Shown in pieces: positions 35,182 through 44,594 of a DNA stretch of 51,296 nt. Origin of the DNA: AM-0621 sp964386705 (GTDB taxonomy: Bacteria > Planctomycetota > Planctomycetia > Planctomycetales > Planctomycetaceae); contig CAYLTY010000032.1 of assembly GCA_964386705.1 (NCBI GenBank), forward strand, positions 1 to 51,296, written 5' to 3'. Position numbers and translations under genes: made by a program. Within the stretch, counting starts at the first letter, position 1; each line of letters opens with the position of its first letter. Under the pieces are notes generated by a model, which was not told the DNA's origin, searched no databases, and was given only the letters and a program-made list of their open reading frames with translations.

Positions 35182-36903
35182 ATGCGACGAAATTCGACGA
35201 TGCCAATCGCTGTCCTGCAGCTGTTGATGGCGGTTCTTCTGGTGTGTTTGCCGGTTGCGAACAGCTTCGCAGCCCCGGAAGTTCAGTATTCGATCGACCC
35301 CAGGGCGAAGCCCTCTATCGATAAGGCCGTTGCCTTTCTCAAAGGCAAGTACAAAGACCAGCACGGCGGTTACAAGAGCCTGGTGGCTTACACTCTGTTA
35401 AAAGCTGGGCAGTCGCCTGAGTCGCCCGAGATCACCAGTGCCGTCGAAGAAGTCCGCAAGAAACTTTCATCCGCCGGATACGCTCCCCGGGACGCGCAGC
35501 ACGGGATTTACGAAGCGACGACAGATATTGCGTTGGTGACGGACGCGAACCCCGGTGACAATCGGAACGTAATCGATGCCATTCTGCAGTTCATTTTGAA
35601 ACAGCAGCGCCCCGGGGGATTCTGGACTTACCCCGGCGTTTCGGAGTCAGACACAAGCATCACCCAATATGCCATACTTGGGCTTTGGGCAGCCGAACGA
35701 TCCGGGTTAAGGGTGCCGCTCAAAGTCTGGAGCGACGCCGCGAAGTGGTGCCTGCAGACGCAGCTGAAAGACGGTGGGTTCTCGTATCACCCGGGAGTCG
35801 ACGTCGGACCAGCTGGCGCAAACTCCTATCCTAACATGACGTTTGCGGGAACAACTTGCCTCTTCGTGGCCCGCATCTACTTGTATGGGGACAAGCCCTA
35901 TTTTGGCCAGGAAAGCAAACCCAAACCAAAACGGTTTGGAGTCCTCGACGATGCCAAAGCTCAAGATTTCGAGGCCGATTGGACCAAGCGTCGAACTGAA
36001 GCAGGCGATGTCGTGCCACTGGCAGCGATTGACCAGGGAATTAATCGCGGACTGGCCTGGACAATCTCACATTGGTCAACAGTTTCACCTACCCATACCA
36101 AGGGGTACTTCTTTTATTCGCTGGAACGCGTTGGTTCCCTGACAGCCAGCGACAAAATCGGGACCCACGAATGGTTCAATGAATGCCTTCCAGCCGCGAT
36201 CAAGCAACAGGAAGAGGACGGCTCCTGGGACGACTATAACGGCAAGGTCGCAGCAACATGTCTGTCAACCCTGTTTTTGACGCGAACAACCGGCAAGATC
36301 ATTGAAAAAATGAACATCGCTGGCGGCTTGCAAACCGGTGGTCGCGGACTTCCAGACGACCTCGCTGCAGCCGGCTCTCGTCGGGGCAAGATTACCGATC
36401 GAAAAGCAAAGGGCGCCTTGGATGAAATGCTGTCCGAATTGGCCAACGCGGATGCGTCAGCTTTAGAAGACACACAGACAGCGATCGTGGAGAAGGTTCA
36501 GATTGGTGATCGCAACGAGTTGCTCAATCAGATGGAAACTGTGCGAAAGCTCGTCAACCACCCCAATGTCGAAGTCCGCAAAACAGCAGTCTGGGCCTTG
36601 GGGCGTAGCGGCAAGCTCACGGACGCCATGTACTTGATCCGTGCTCTCAACGACGACGACGTAGACGTCCTTGTTGAAGCGAACGCAGCACTGAAGTACC
36701 TGAGCCGAAAACTGGCCGGAGTTGGTGTGCCTGAGTCGCCGTATGTGGATATTCCGGAAAACGCGACGGAGGCGCAGAAGGTCACAGCGGTCGCGTCCTG
36801 GCGACGAGAAGCTCTAGCACGCTGGACTGCGTGGTACACTCGCGTGCGGCCATTCAACGAGCGCAATGACCTGTTTGAGTTCCTTAATCGCACCGCCGAA
36901 TGA
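35182..36903 (+). CDS. Exported prenyltransferase/squalene-cyclase-repeat protein with HEAT-like C-terminus
   Basis: A 573-residue protein with a signal peptide (LLMAVLLVCLPVANSFA). Residues about 30-410 are alpha-toroid repeats as in squalene/hopene cyclases and prenyltransferases: QQRPGGFWTYPG, TQLKDGGFSYHPG, QQEEDGSWDDYNG. The cyclase acid motif DxDD is absent. Residues about 440-560 carry HEAT-like units (VEVRKTAVWALGRSG, VDVLVEANAALKYLS). A binding role in the periplasm is likelier than catalysis. GGAGGA at 35168-35173 fixes the ATG at 35182; an upstream ATG at 35152 lacks a site. The stop codon overlaps the next start as ATGA, so the two are translationally coupled. Confidence 0.85.
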   Translation: MRRNSTMPIAVLQLLMAVLLVCLPVANSFAAPEVQYSIDPRAKPSIDKAVAFLKGKYKDQHGGYKSLVAYTLLKAGQSPESPEITSAVEEVRKKLSSAGYAPRDAQHGIYEATTDIALVTDANPGDNRNVIDAILQFILKQQRPGGFWTYPGVSESDTSITQYAILGLWAAERSGLRVPLKVWSDAAKWCLQTQLKDGGFSYHPGVDVGPAGANSYPNMTFAGTTCLFVARIYLYGDKPYFGQESKPKPKRFGVLDDAKAQDFEADWTKRRTEAGDVVPLAAIDQGINRGLAWTISHWSTVSPTHTKGYFFYSLERVGSLTASDKIGTHEWFNECLPAAIKQQEEDGSWDDYNGKVAATCLSTLFLTRTTGKIIEKMNIAGGLQTGGRGLPDDLAAAGSRRGKITDRKAKGALDEMLSELANADASALEDTQTAIVEKVQIGDRNELLNQMETVRKLVNHPNVEVRKTAVWALGRSGKLTDAMYLIRALNDDDVDVLVEANAALKYLSRKLAGVGVPESPYVDIPENATEAQKVTAVASWRREALARWTAWYTRVRPFNERNDLFEFLNRTAE

Positions 36904-38936
36904 CGGCCCGGAAAGTCGTCCAGTTCATGCTCCAGATCTCCGATCACAAGCAGCGCGGGTTCAGCAGACTCCACTCCATGCTGTGGATGATTTTAGGGCT
37001 CACGCTGCTGATAACTCGTACGGGGTTCGCTCAAAACGGGCTATCGGCGCTTGAGCAAGCTGAGGAGACGGCATTCAAACAGGCAGCAGCTCTCGTGAGC
37101 CCGTCTCTGGTGCGCATTGATACTGTCGGAGGACTCGATGTCGTCGGTGAAATGCTAACGAGTTCTGCCCCCACGACGGGTATTGTTCTCACGGCTGACG
37201 GGTTCATCGCATCGAGCGCCTTCAACTTCATCTCGAAGCCCGCTTCGATTCTGGTGACGCTACCGGATGGAACCCGATCCGCCGCCAAGCTCGTGGCGAC
37301 GGATCGGCTGCGAATGATTACCTTGCTGAAGATTGAGGCATCAAAACTGATACCTCCGCAAGTTGCTCCGAAGTCCAGTTTCAAAGTCGGCCAATGGGCA
37401 TTGGCATTGGGGCGCACCTACGATTCAGCGCAACCCAGCACATCGGTTGGGATCGTGAGTGCACTGAATCGTGTTTGGGGCAAAGCCATTCAGACCGACG
37501 CGAAGGTGTCACCGATCAACTATGGCGGCCCCCTGGCAGACGTCGACGGTCGCGTGCTGGGTATCTTGGCTCCGCTGTCACCTGAAGCTCAATCAGAGTC
37601 AGCTGGCATCGAATGGTATGACTCGGGCATCGGCTTCGCGATTCCACTGGAAGACGTCTACGCCGTGCTGGATCGCTTGAAGCAAGGCAAAGACCTGCGC
37701 AGCGGCCTCGCGGGTTTTTCGTTCAAAAGCCGCGATCTCTTTGCAGAAATCCCGGTCATTGATCGCGTGCGCTACAACTCGCCGGCCCACCAGGCGGGCT
37801 TCAAGCCCGAAGATGTCGTGGTCCGCGTCGATGGGAAGCCCGTGACGCGCATTGCGCAGATTCGAGAAGTCCTCGGAACGAAGCTCGAAGACGAAATGAT
37901 GGAAGTCGTTGTCTCGCGCGGTGGCAAGGAGCTTCCGGCCAAGCTGACTCTGGTCGGCGAACTTCATCCGTATGAGTCCGCATTTCTGGGCGTTCTGCCC
38001 GCTCGCAACGCCTCGGATACTGAGAAAGGCGTCGTGGTCCGGTACGTCTACGCGGGATCTGCTGCGGCCAGCGCGGGTCTGAAAGCGCAGGATCGGATCC
38101 TGAAGCTGAAAGGCCAGGAGGTCGCCTCAGTCCGCCAACTTGATGACCAGATCAGCCGACTGCGGCCGGACGACGAGGTGGAACTGGAATTCAGCCGCGA
38201 CGGTAAAGCCCAAAAGAAGACCCTGCGACTTACGGGAGTGCTCGATGCGATTCCCTCTGATTTGCCATCGGCTGTGACTGTACCGACTGGAAAGGAACCC
38301 GAGAAAACGGAACTCAAGAAGGGCCGTTTTACCGCCAAGTTGCCGGGTTCAGATCAAGAGTATTGGGCGTTCGTGCCAGACGACTACAACCCTGCGGCGA
38401 ACTATGGGCTCCTCGTGTGGATTCACCCATCTCGGGACTCCATGGAGGCCACGATCTTTCAAGAGTGGAAGACGCTGTGCGAACAGCGCGGCATCATCCT
38501 GGTTGCGCCACGAGCGGCCAACCCAGGCGCCTGGAGCGCAAACGAGTCCGACTTTGTGCGCGATGTAGTGCTGGATTTTCAGAAGAACTACTCAATCGAC
38601 AAACGCCGCATCGCGATGCACAGCTTTTCCAGCGGAGGCCAATTCGCGGCGCATGTGGTCTTTAAGCACCGCGAACTGTTCCGCGGACTGGCGCTGCATG
38701 GCAGTCCGCTGCGAACTCAACCTCCCGACAATGAACCGGACCTCAGGGTGCAGTTTCATCTCTCCGTCGGCGAACGAGATCCCGCAGCCCGCTTCGTCTT
38801 GGCGACTCAAAAAGTCCTGAAGAACCTGAAGTTTCCAGCCACCCTGCAACAGATCCCCGAACTCGGACCTAAGTATCCAACCGGTGAACCTGTGCAGCAG
38901 ATTGCGAAGTGGCTGGATGCACTTGATCGAATTTAG
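36900..38936 (+). CDS. HtrA-like pseudo-protease with two PDZ domains fused to an alpha/beta-hydrolase-like domain
   Basis: A 678-residue exported protein (membrane segment about 25-45, TGFAQ). Residues 65-255 align well with DegP/DegQ trypsin-like domains, but the catalytic triad is gone: the His position is Phe108 (SSAFNF for TNNHV), the Asp position is Met139 (DRLRMITLL) and the Ser position is Tyr208 (PINYGGPL for GNSGGPL). PDZ domains lie at about 265-350 (SPAHQAGFKPEDVVVRVDG) and 360-445 (SAAASAGLKAQDRILKLKG). Residues about 475-678 resemble esterase D/PHB-depolymerase proteins, with elbow HSFSSGG (Ser577) and GERDP; the usual late His before the final helix is not visible. Its start overlaps the previous stop by four bases. 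Confidence 0.85.
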   Translation: MTARKVVQFMLQISDHKQRGFSRLHSMLWMILGLTLLITRTGFAQNGLSALEQAEETAFKQAAALVSPSLVRIDTVGGLDVVGEMLTSSAPTTGIVLTADGFIASSAFNFISKPASILVTLPDGTRSAAKLVATDRLRMITLLKIEASKLIPPQVAPKSSFKVGQWALALGRTYDSAQPSTSVGIVSALNRVWGKAIQTDAKVSPINYGGPLADVDGRVLGILAPLSPEAQSESAGIEWYDSGIGFAIPLEDVYAVLDRLKQGKDLRSGLAGFSFKSRDLFAEIPVIDRVRYNSPAHQAGFKPEDVVVRVDGKPVTRIAQIREVLGTKLEDEMMEVVVSRGGKELPAKLTLVGELHPYESAFLGVLPARNASDTEKGVVVRYVYAGSAAASAGLKAQDRILKLKGQEVASVRQLDDQISRLRPDDEVELEFSRDGKAQKKTLRLTGVLDAIPSDLPSAVTVPTGKEPEKTELKKGRFTAKLPGSDQEYWAFVPDDYNPAANYGLLVWIHPSRDSMEATIFQEWKTLCEQRGIILVAPRAANPGAWSANESDFVRDVVLDFQKNYSIDKRRIAMHSFSSGGQFAAHVVFKHRELFRGLALHGSPLRTQPPDNEPDLRVQFHLSVGERDPAARFVLATQKVLKNLKFPATLQQIPELGPKYPTGEPVQQIAKWLDALDRI

Positions 38937-39068
38937 CCGACAATCGCGGCATCACGTGAAAACGGCGGTTGTTACGCACAAAAGAACCTAGAAGAATATT
39001 GGCGGGCAGATTTACTTAGTTGATGGTCACCTCGTTTATTCCCTTCTCATCTCTTCAGAGGAAGACCG

Positions 39069-40304
39069 ATGGCTCGCCACTTGTTCCGCTTCGCGTCGAC
39101 GGCAACTTGCGCAGTGATGTTCGCTTCGTACGTCGGTTGCGACAAAGTCGAAACGCTCGTTACTGAAGCCAAGCAAGAGATCGCGCCGGCCCCCGCTCCA
39201 GCACCGGCGCCAGTACAAGCACCCGTTGTCACTCCGACACCGACTCCCGCGACTCCCGAGCCGCCACCACCGCCCTCAGCTGATCAAGTGCTGGCGGAGT
39301 TCAACGCCATCAATGGCGCTCTGATTGACGATGCTGTGCTGATGCGACTGCTCTCGTCACCGGAAGCTGCAGCACAAATCACAGAGCTGAATCTCAGCGG
39401 AAATCAGCGTCTTTCCGGCGCCGGACTGCAATTGCTGGCGAAGCTGCCAAATTTAAAGTCGGTGACGCTAAACGGGATCAACCGTTTCACACCCGCCGAC
39501 TTCGCGGTCTTCACTCAGACTGCGAATCTGGTCAGCCTCGATCTGACCAGCACCCAACTGACAGACCAGCACCTGGCGGCAGCTGCCGAAGCAAAATCTC
39601 TCACCAAAGTTGTCGTGGCGAATAACCCTGTCTCGGCAACAAGTATTGGCCAACTGGCAGCTCTCCCCGCTCTTATAGACCTCGATGCCAGCAGAACTCA
39701 GGCTAACGACGCCACCGTGGCAGAATTTGCCAAGAAGCCGATGGTGAATGTGAACTTGAATTTCACCCAGGTTACCGACCAGTCGCTGGTCATTCTGGGC
39801 GCAATGCCTTCACTGGAGCAGCTCAGTGCGGGTGAGACTCAAGTCACGGGCCTGGGCTTTCAGAAGCCGGCATTCACAAATCTCAAAGCCTTGCGGCTCG
39901 CGAAGAACCGCTTCGGCGTCGAAGGATTGATGGCCATCAGAAAGCTCGCACACCTCGAGGAATTGGAGCTCTTTAGCTGCGGAATCCTGCTTGATAACGG
40001 GCGGCAGGTCGACAACCGGGCGAACGTCTTCAAGAACTTCAAGAATCTGAAATCGCTGAACATCTCAGGAAACGGAGTCACTGACCTGGGACTGGCATCT
40101 TTTATCGCCGGCCACAAGTCGCTGGAGACGCTTTACTGTGAACTTGGCAAGGGCGTCACTGATCAAGGCTTCGTGCGCCTTTCAACCTGCCCGAAACTGA
40201 CCCACATCTCTGTTCGGGGTTCCTCGGTGACTCCGGCAGGCGTGAACGCGATCAAGACAAAGTTAAAGGAAGTTAAAGTTGATGGCGACTTCGGCAGCCT
40301 CTAG
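39069..40304 (+). CDS. Leucine-rich-repeat lipoprotein
   Basis: A 411-residue protein. The start (MARHLFRFASTATCAVMFASYVGCDK) resembles a lipoprotein signal with Cys24 as lipid site. A Pro/Ala/Thr-rich linker (APAPAPAPV, PEPPPPP) spans residues about 40-75. The rest is ribonuclease-inhibitor/FBXL-like LRRs (ITELNLSGNQRLSGAGL, LVSLDLTSTQLTDQHL, LKSLNISGNGVTDLGL). It is probably tethered to a membrane and binds partners. AGAGGAAG precedes the ATG. A good terminator follows it at 40342-40377. Confidence 0.87.
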   Translation: MARHLFRFASTATCAVMFASYVGCDKVETLVTEAKQEIAPAPAPAPAPVQAPVVTPTPTPATPEPPPPPSADQVLAEFNAINGALIDDAVLMRLLSSPEAAAQITELNLSGNQRLSGAGLQLLAKLPNLKSVTLNGINRFTPADFAVFTQTANLVSLDLTSTQLTDQHLAAAAEAKSLTKVVVANNPVSATSIGQLAALPALIDLDASRTQANDATVAEFAKKPMVNVNLNFTQVTDQSLVILGAMPSLEQLSAGETQVTGLGFQKPAFTNLKALRLAKNRFGVEGLMAIRKLAHLEELELFSCGILLDNGRQVDNRANVFKNFKNLKSLNISGNGVTDLGLASFIAGHKSLETLYCELGKGVTDQGFVRLSTCPKLTHISVRGSSVTPAGVNAIKTKLKEVKVDGDFGSL

Positions 40305-40341
40305 CAAGAATCTGGAGTGCCAGTGAGCGGCAGGAATTCAT

Positions 40342-40377
40342 CAAGGCACGGGCGGCAGTTCGTGCCTTGTTGCTTTT
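40342..40377 (+). terminator. Intrinsic terminator after the LRR lipoprotein
   Basis: CAAGGCACG (40342-40350) pairs perfectly with CGTGCCTTG (40361-40369) across a ten-base loop and is followed by TTGCTTTT. It is 37 bases after the stop codon. Confidence 0.8.
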
Positions 40378-40422
40378 CGCCGCGTCAGTATGTCGTAGCT
40401 CGTTCGGAGCATGGAGTAGCTC

Positions 40423-41073
40423 ATGCAGATTCAGCGCGTGGATCGTCCGATGAAGTACTTCATTGTGGACGACTTCATCCCGAAGCCGCTCGCGGACGCG
40501 ATGATTGAAGAGGTCGTTCGACTGCGGCCCGTGATGCAGCCGGGAATGATGCGGACTCATCAAAAAGGCGGGCAGTTTGTCGGAGAGTCAGTCTCAGAAA
40601 AGAAGCGCAACTTCGACTGCTTTCTGGATGCGACCTATCGGGAGAATCGGCCTCAGTCGGTCATTCTGTCGAACATGAACAAGCTGTTCTTCGCTCCGGA
40701 ACTGGTCAAGGCTTATGCCGATACCGGCGACATGCTGTATTCGTACCTGTTGCCGCGAGCGAACTTCGATCAGACGCATCTGTCGGCCTACGGCAATGGG
40801 CACTATTACCGCAAGCACATCGACCTGCCGCCCTGCTTCCTGACGGCCAACGTGATGCTGTCGACCGATCCCAAGCAGTTCACGGGCGGCGACTTCCAAA
40901 TTCACTGGTCCGCGAATCACATCGACACACTGGAGTTCCGCCCGCGGCGGATGATCCTGTTTCCGAGTGCCATCACGCATTGTGCGACGGATGTCCAAAT
41001 GCCGGAAGATCTGGACTTTCGACATTGGCGCTTCACGATCCAGTACTGGCCGCAGTACCGTGAACGCCGTTAG
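40423..41073 (+). CDS. 2-oxoglutarate/Fe(II) oxygenase
   Basis: A 216-residue cytoplasmic protein of the prolyl-4-hydroxylase superfamily. The iron ligands are His132-x-Asp134 (YYRKHIDLP) and His186 (SAITHCATD); Arg203 (HWRFTIQYW) would hold 2-oxoglutarate. GGDFQIHW between them is the usual jelly-roll strand. The substrate may be a protein or small molecule. GGAG lies seven bases before the ATG at 40423; a second ATG nine codons later is possible. It lies 53 bases before the next gene, so they may be co-transcribed. Confidence 0.85.
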   Translation: MQIQRVDRPMKYFIVDDFIPKPLADAMIEEVVRLRPVMQPGMMRTHQKGGQFVGESVSEKKRNFDCFLDATYRENRPQSVILSNMNKLFFAPELVKAYADTGDMLYSYLLPRANFDQTHLSAYGNGHYYRKHIDLPPCFLTANVMLSTDPKQFTGGDFQIHWSANHIDTLEFRPRRMILFPSAITHCATDVQMPEDLDFRHWRFTIQYWPQYRERR

Positions 41074-41125
41074 CGAAACCATCTTCGTCGAGCGCGCGTC
41101 GGAGTAATCCCCTCAGGAGTGTTCC

Positions 41126-43513
41126 ATGCTGGCGGCCCTGTCTGTTGCAAGTCCGGACTGGTGGATCGGTGCCGCCCTGCTCTTCGTATCGGGATTCGTC
41201 GCTGTCTGGTCGGCCTACCGCGCGGGCACGAGCCACCGTCGCGCTCATCTGGCAAAAACGCTGAAGCTGATCGCGATCGCGCTCCTCGCGCTGTGCCTCG
41301 TGGAACCCGTCTGGAGCGGCTTCCTCGCGAAGCCTCAGGCCAACCTGTTTGTAGTGCTGGTTGATAACAGCCGCAGCTTGTCGGTGCAGAGTTCAACCAA
41401 CGAAACGCTCGCTCAAAGCGCCAAACGACTGCTGACGCCCACCGACGACACCAACTGGCTCGCGCGGCTCGATCAGGACTTCAGCCTGCAACGACTGGCG
41501 TTTGATACTCGCGTCAGGCAAGTCAGTGACTTCGAGGCATTAGAGTGGTCCGGTGACCGATCTGCATTGAAGGCCGCCCTCACGGAACTTTCAAAACGCT
41601 TTCAGGGACGCCCGACCGGCGGGTTGCTGCTGCTCAGCGATGGCCACCCGACGGACCTCAGTGAATCGGAGCTGGCCGCGCTGGCCGCGGAATGCAAAAC
41701 CCTTGGCCCGATCTTTCCGGTGATTCTGCCCGAAGCCGCGCGACTGCCGGATCTCACGCTGGAAAACGCCACCGTCAGCGAAACGTCTTTCGAAGACGCG
41801 CCCGTGACCGTGCAATGCGATGCGCGACTCGTTGGCATGCAATCAACCGCCGAGGTCGAGATCTCCTGCCAGTTGCTCGGTCCTGATGGCAAGGTAGTCG
41901 AAGAACAAACTCTGCCGGTCAACGGGGACAAGACGGTCTTCCGCTTCCAGTTACGACCAACGACCAGCGGGCTGGCGTTCTACGATTTGAAGACGTCGCT
42001 CACGCCGAAGGACCGCACGAAGCAAAAGACCTTTGAAGAATCATGCGTCGAGAACAACGCCCGAAAGATTGCGGTGAATCGCGGTGCGAGCCGACATCGA
42101 GTGCTCTACTTGTCTGGCCGCCCGAACTGGGACTTCAAGTTTCTGCGGCGGGCGATTGATGAGGACGATCTGGTTGACCTGGTCGCCATGATCCGCATCG
42201 CCAAGCGCGAGGCGAAGTTTGACTTCCGAGGCCGCGATGGCCAGTCGAGCAACGCTCTCTTTCGCGGTTTCAAAAGCGACTCCGATGAAGAAACCGAGCG
42301 CTACGATGAGCCGGTGCTGGTGCGACTGAACACCCAGAATGCGGACGAACTGCGAGCAGGCTTTCCGAAAGTCGCCGAAGAACTGTTCGTCTTTGATGCC
42401 ATCGTGCTGGACGACATCGAAGCTGGCTTTTTCACTCGAGATCAACTGACGCTGCTGGAGCGTTTCGTCAGCGAACGCGGTGGCGGGTTGATGATGGTCG
42501 GAGGTGCGGAATCCTATTCGTCCGGCAGCTACGAACGATCCCCGATTGCAGACATCCTGCCCGTCTACCTCGATCGGGCGAGCTACCCAGATGAGGACGC
42601 TCAGTTGCGGCTGGATCTCACGCGCGAGGGCTGGCTGCAAACGTGGACGCGGCTGCGGTCGACAGAAGAGACAGAACGAGACCGCCTGCATCAGATGCCT
42701 CCGTTCGCGACGCTGAACCCGGTTCGCGGGATCAAGCCGGGAGCATCCGTTCTGGCGACGGTGTCCACATCAAGCGGCACTCGCTGGCCTGCGTTGGTCA
42801 CTCAGCAGTTCGGTCGAGGTCACGCGGCCGCCCTGTTGCTGGGCGATCTCTGGCGCTGGCAGTTGCAGTCAGACAACGAGGCCAACGCCGATCTGGCGAA
42901 GGCCTGGCGCCAGACAATCCGCTGGCTGGTCGCTGACGTACCGCATCGCCTGCAAGTCAGGACAGAGTCTGCTCCAGACTTCGGAGCCGACGCCGTCAAA
43001 CTTTCCGTCCGCGCCTTCGATGCCGAATTCCGCCCGCTGGACAACGCGCGGGTACGACTCAGTGTGTCACCACAGAAGACAGGCGAACAAACCGAAACAG
43101 AATCCAAAGCCGTCGAGCTGGATGCTGAATCGTCGGACACTGAAAGCGGACTCTACTCAGCGATCTTCACGCCCCCGCATCGGGGCGGCTGGTCCGCGAA
43201 GGCACAGGCACAGGATGGTGAAGGCAAGGAACTGCCTGTGGAAGAAACCGGCTGGGTGCACGATCCGCTCAGTGACGAGCTGCGAACACTCGGCGTGGAC
43301 TCGAAATTTCTGACAGCCTTGGCAGACGCGACGGGCGGCCGAGTTGTCCCAGAATCCAAGCTGGACGATTTCGTAGCCGGGCTGAAGGAGCAATCGATGC
43401 CCGTTATGCAGACGTGGACTCGCCCGTTGTGGGATCACCCCGCAGCCTTTGCAGTCATCCTGTTTTGCCTGGTTGGTGAATGGGCTTTGCGGCGTGTTAA
43501 CGGTTTGCCATGA
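41126..43513 (+). CDS. Membrane VWA-like/glutamine-amidotransferase-like protein
   Basis: A 795-residue inner-membrane protein of a type common in planctomycetes. Two membrane helices (about 12-32 and 45-62) are followed by a VWA-type domain with MIDAS D80-N-S-R-S84 (VLVDNSRSLSV) and LLLLSDGHPTD. Beta-sandwich segments follow, then a class I glutamine-amidotransferase-like Rossmann region (FDAIVLDDIEAGFF, GGGLMMVGGAESY), which has no visible catalytic cysteine. A last membrane helix (FAVILFCLVGEWAL) ends the protein. AGGAG seven bases before the ATG supports the start. Function is unproven; neighbours in other genomes are often MoxR/DUF58/VWA genes, none of which are here. Confidence 0.82.
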   Translation: MLAALSVASPDWWIGAALLFVSGFVAVWSAYRAGTSHRRAHLAKTLKLIAIALLALCLVEPVWSGFLAKPQANLFVVLVDNSRSLSVQSSTNETLAQSAKRLLTPTDDTNWLARLDQDFSLQRLAFDTRVRQVSDFEALEWSGDRSALKAALTELSKRFQGRPTGGLLLLSDGHPTDLSESELAALAAECKTLGPIFPVILPEAARLPDLTLENATVSETSFEDAPVTVQCDARLVGMQSTAEVEISCQLLGPDGKVVEEQTLPVNGDKTVFRFQLRPTTSGLAFYDLKTSLTPKDRTKQKTFEESCVENNARKIAVNRGASRHRVLYLSGRPNWDFKFLRRAIDEDDLVDLVAMIRIAKREAKFDFRGRDGQSSNALFRGFKSDSDEETERYDEPVLVRLNTQNADELRAGFPKVAEELFVFDAIVLDDIEAGFFTRDQLTLLERFVSERGGGLMMVGGAESYSSGSYERSPIADILPVYLDRASYPDEDAQLRLDLTREGWLQTWTRLRSTEETERDRLHQMPPFATLNPVRGIKPGASVLATVSTSSGTRWPALVTQQFGRGHAAALLLGDLWRWQLQSDNEANADLAKAWRQTIRWLVADVPHRLQVRTESAPDFGADAVKLSVRAFDAEFRPLDNARVRLSVSPQKTGEQTETESKAVELDAESSDTESGLYSAIFTPPHRGGWSAKAQAQDGEGKELPVEETGWVHDPLSDELRTLGVDSKFLTALADATGGRVVPESKLDDFVAGLKEQSMPVMQTWTRPLWDHPAAFAVILFCLVGEWALRRVNGLP

Positions 43514-43648
43514 TTTTCCGCTGAACTTGAAGATTGGGTCAGGCAGCCTAATAATGCCTCTCACTTCTAGGAAAATCGGCCACCGGAAGGCGCAAGACAG
43601 CGGGACCAAAGACGCATTTTGGCGATCTTTGACAGTTACGAGAAACTT

Positions 43649-44038
43649 ATGACTGCACTGACGAAGGTCGAACTGGGCGAGTTTCATAAACTTCTGCAGC
43701 TGTTGCAGGCGCGAGTCCGCGGAGATGTGACAGACATTGCGGGTCATGCGTTCGACCATGATGAATCGGAATCTCGCAGCCCGACTCACCCCGCTGAACT
43801 CGGTTCAGAAAACTTCGAACAGGAAGTCGCTCTTGACTTAATCCGCAACGAGGAAGAGTTTCTCAACGAGATCACTGACGCACTGGAGAAGATCCGGTCG
43901 GGCACCTACGGCGTTTGCGAAGGTTGCCTGTCCAAGGGCGTCACTGAAAAGAAGGCTCTGATCAACAAGGCTCGTTTGAAGGCTGTTCCATGGACGCGGA
44001 ACTGTGTGGATTGCGAACGGTATCGGGAAACTCACTAG
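43649..44038 (+). CDS. DksA/TraR-family zinc-finger protein
   Basis: A 129-residue protein: an N-terminal helical part, then the DksA/TraR zinc finger with C90-x2-C93 (CEGC) and C119-x2-C122 (CVDC), preceded by ALEKIRSGTYGVCEGC. The spacing between the pairs is 25 residues, several more than usual, owing to the insert KGVTEKKALIN. Members bind RNA polymerase through the secondary channel and modulate initiation. The ATG at 43649 is preferred over a TTG at 43619. The stop lies two bases before the lspA start. Confidence 0.87.
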   Translation: MTALTKVELGEFHKLLQLLQARVRGDVTDIAGHAFDHDESESRSPTHPAELGSENFEQEVALDLIRNEEEFLNEITDALEKIRSGTYGVCEGCLSKGVTEKKALINKARLKAVPWTRNCVDCERYRETH

Positions 44039-44040
44039 TG

Positions 44041-44586
44041 ATGTCTGACTTGCCCGCCAATCGAGTCATGTGGTTCAGCGGAATCGCGCTGACCGGGCTG
44101 GCAGCGGATCTGATCTCGAAGCAGCTCGTCTTTAAGTCGCTGGGGCTGGGGCGTCAGGCGCCTCCCATCTTCGAAGGTTGGTGCTCGTTCCGTCTGTGCA
44201 CCAGCATTAACGAGGGTGCTCTCTGGGGCATGGGTCAGGGGCTGACTTGGCTGTTCGCGTCGTTAAGCGTCGTCGCCGTGATTGGCGTGCTGACGTGGCT
44301 GTTCAAGTATGGTGCCGCAAAGAGCATGTGGCTGACTGTCGCGCTATCGCTCATTCTCGCGGGGACGACGGGTAACCTCTTCGACCGGCTTGGCATGCAC
44401 GGTCTGCAACTACCCAATCAGCAACCCATCTTCGGCGTGCGAGACTTTCTGCTGTTCACCTTTGGTGAATTCCACTGGCCCGTCTTCAACTTCGCCGACG
44501 TCTTTCTGGTCGTAGGAGCCATTATGCTCGCCGTCCATTCCCTGAAAGCGGACTTGGAAGAGCGCGCCGCCAATGCAGCTCCATAG
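44041..44586 (+). CDS. lspA: Lipoprotein signal peptidase II
   Basis: A 181-residue membrane protease that removes signal peptides from prolipoproteins after lipidation. The SINEGALWGMG segment, GTTGNLFDRLG and the two catalytic Asp regions VRDFL (Asp135) and VFNFADVF (Asp153) are all present. It has four hydrophobic stretches. The start is at 44041, two bases after the DksA-like gene stop; a longer frame that overlaps that gene is not needed. RDD follows eight bases later. The LRR lipoprotein at 39069-40304 would be one of its substrates. Confidence 0.92.
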   Translation: MSDLPANRVMWFSGIALTGLAADLISKQLVFKSLGLGRQAPPIFEGWCSFRLCTSINEGALWGMGQGLTWLFASLSVVAVIGVLTWLFKYGAAKSMWLTVALSLILAGTTGNLFDRLGMHGLQLPNQQPIFGVRDFLLFTFGEFHWPVFNFADVFLVVGAIMLAVHSLKADLEERAANAAP

Positions 44587-44594
44587 GACGTTGA

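Noticed and set aside
41126..43513. Active glutamine amidotransferase
   Set aside because: The GATase-like region shows no catalytic Cys at the expected strand end, so only a fold resemblance is claimed.
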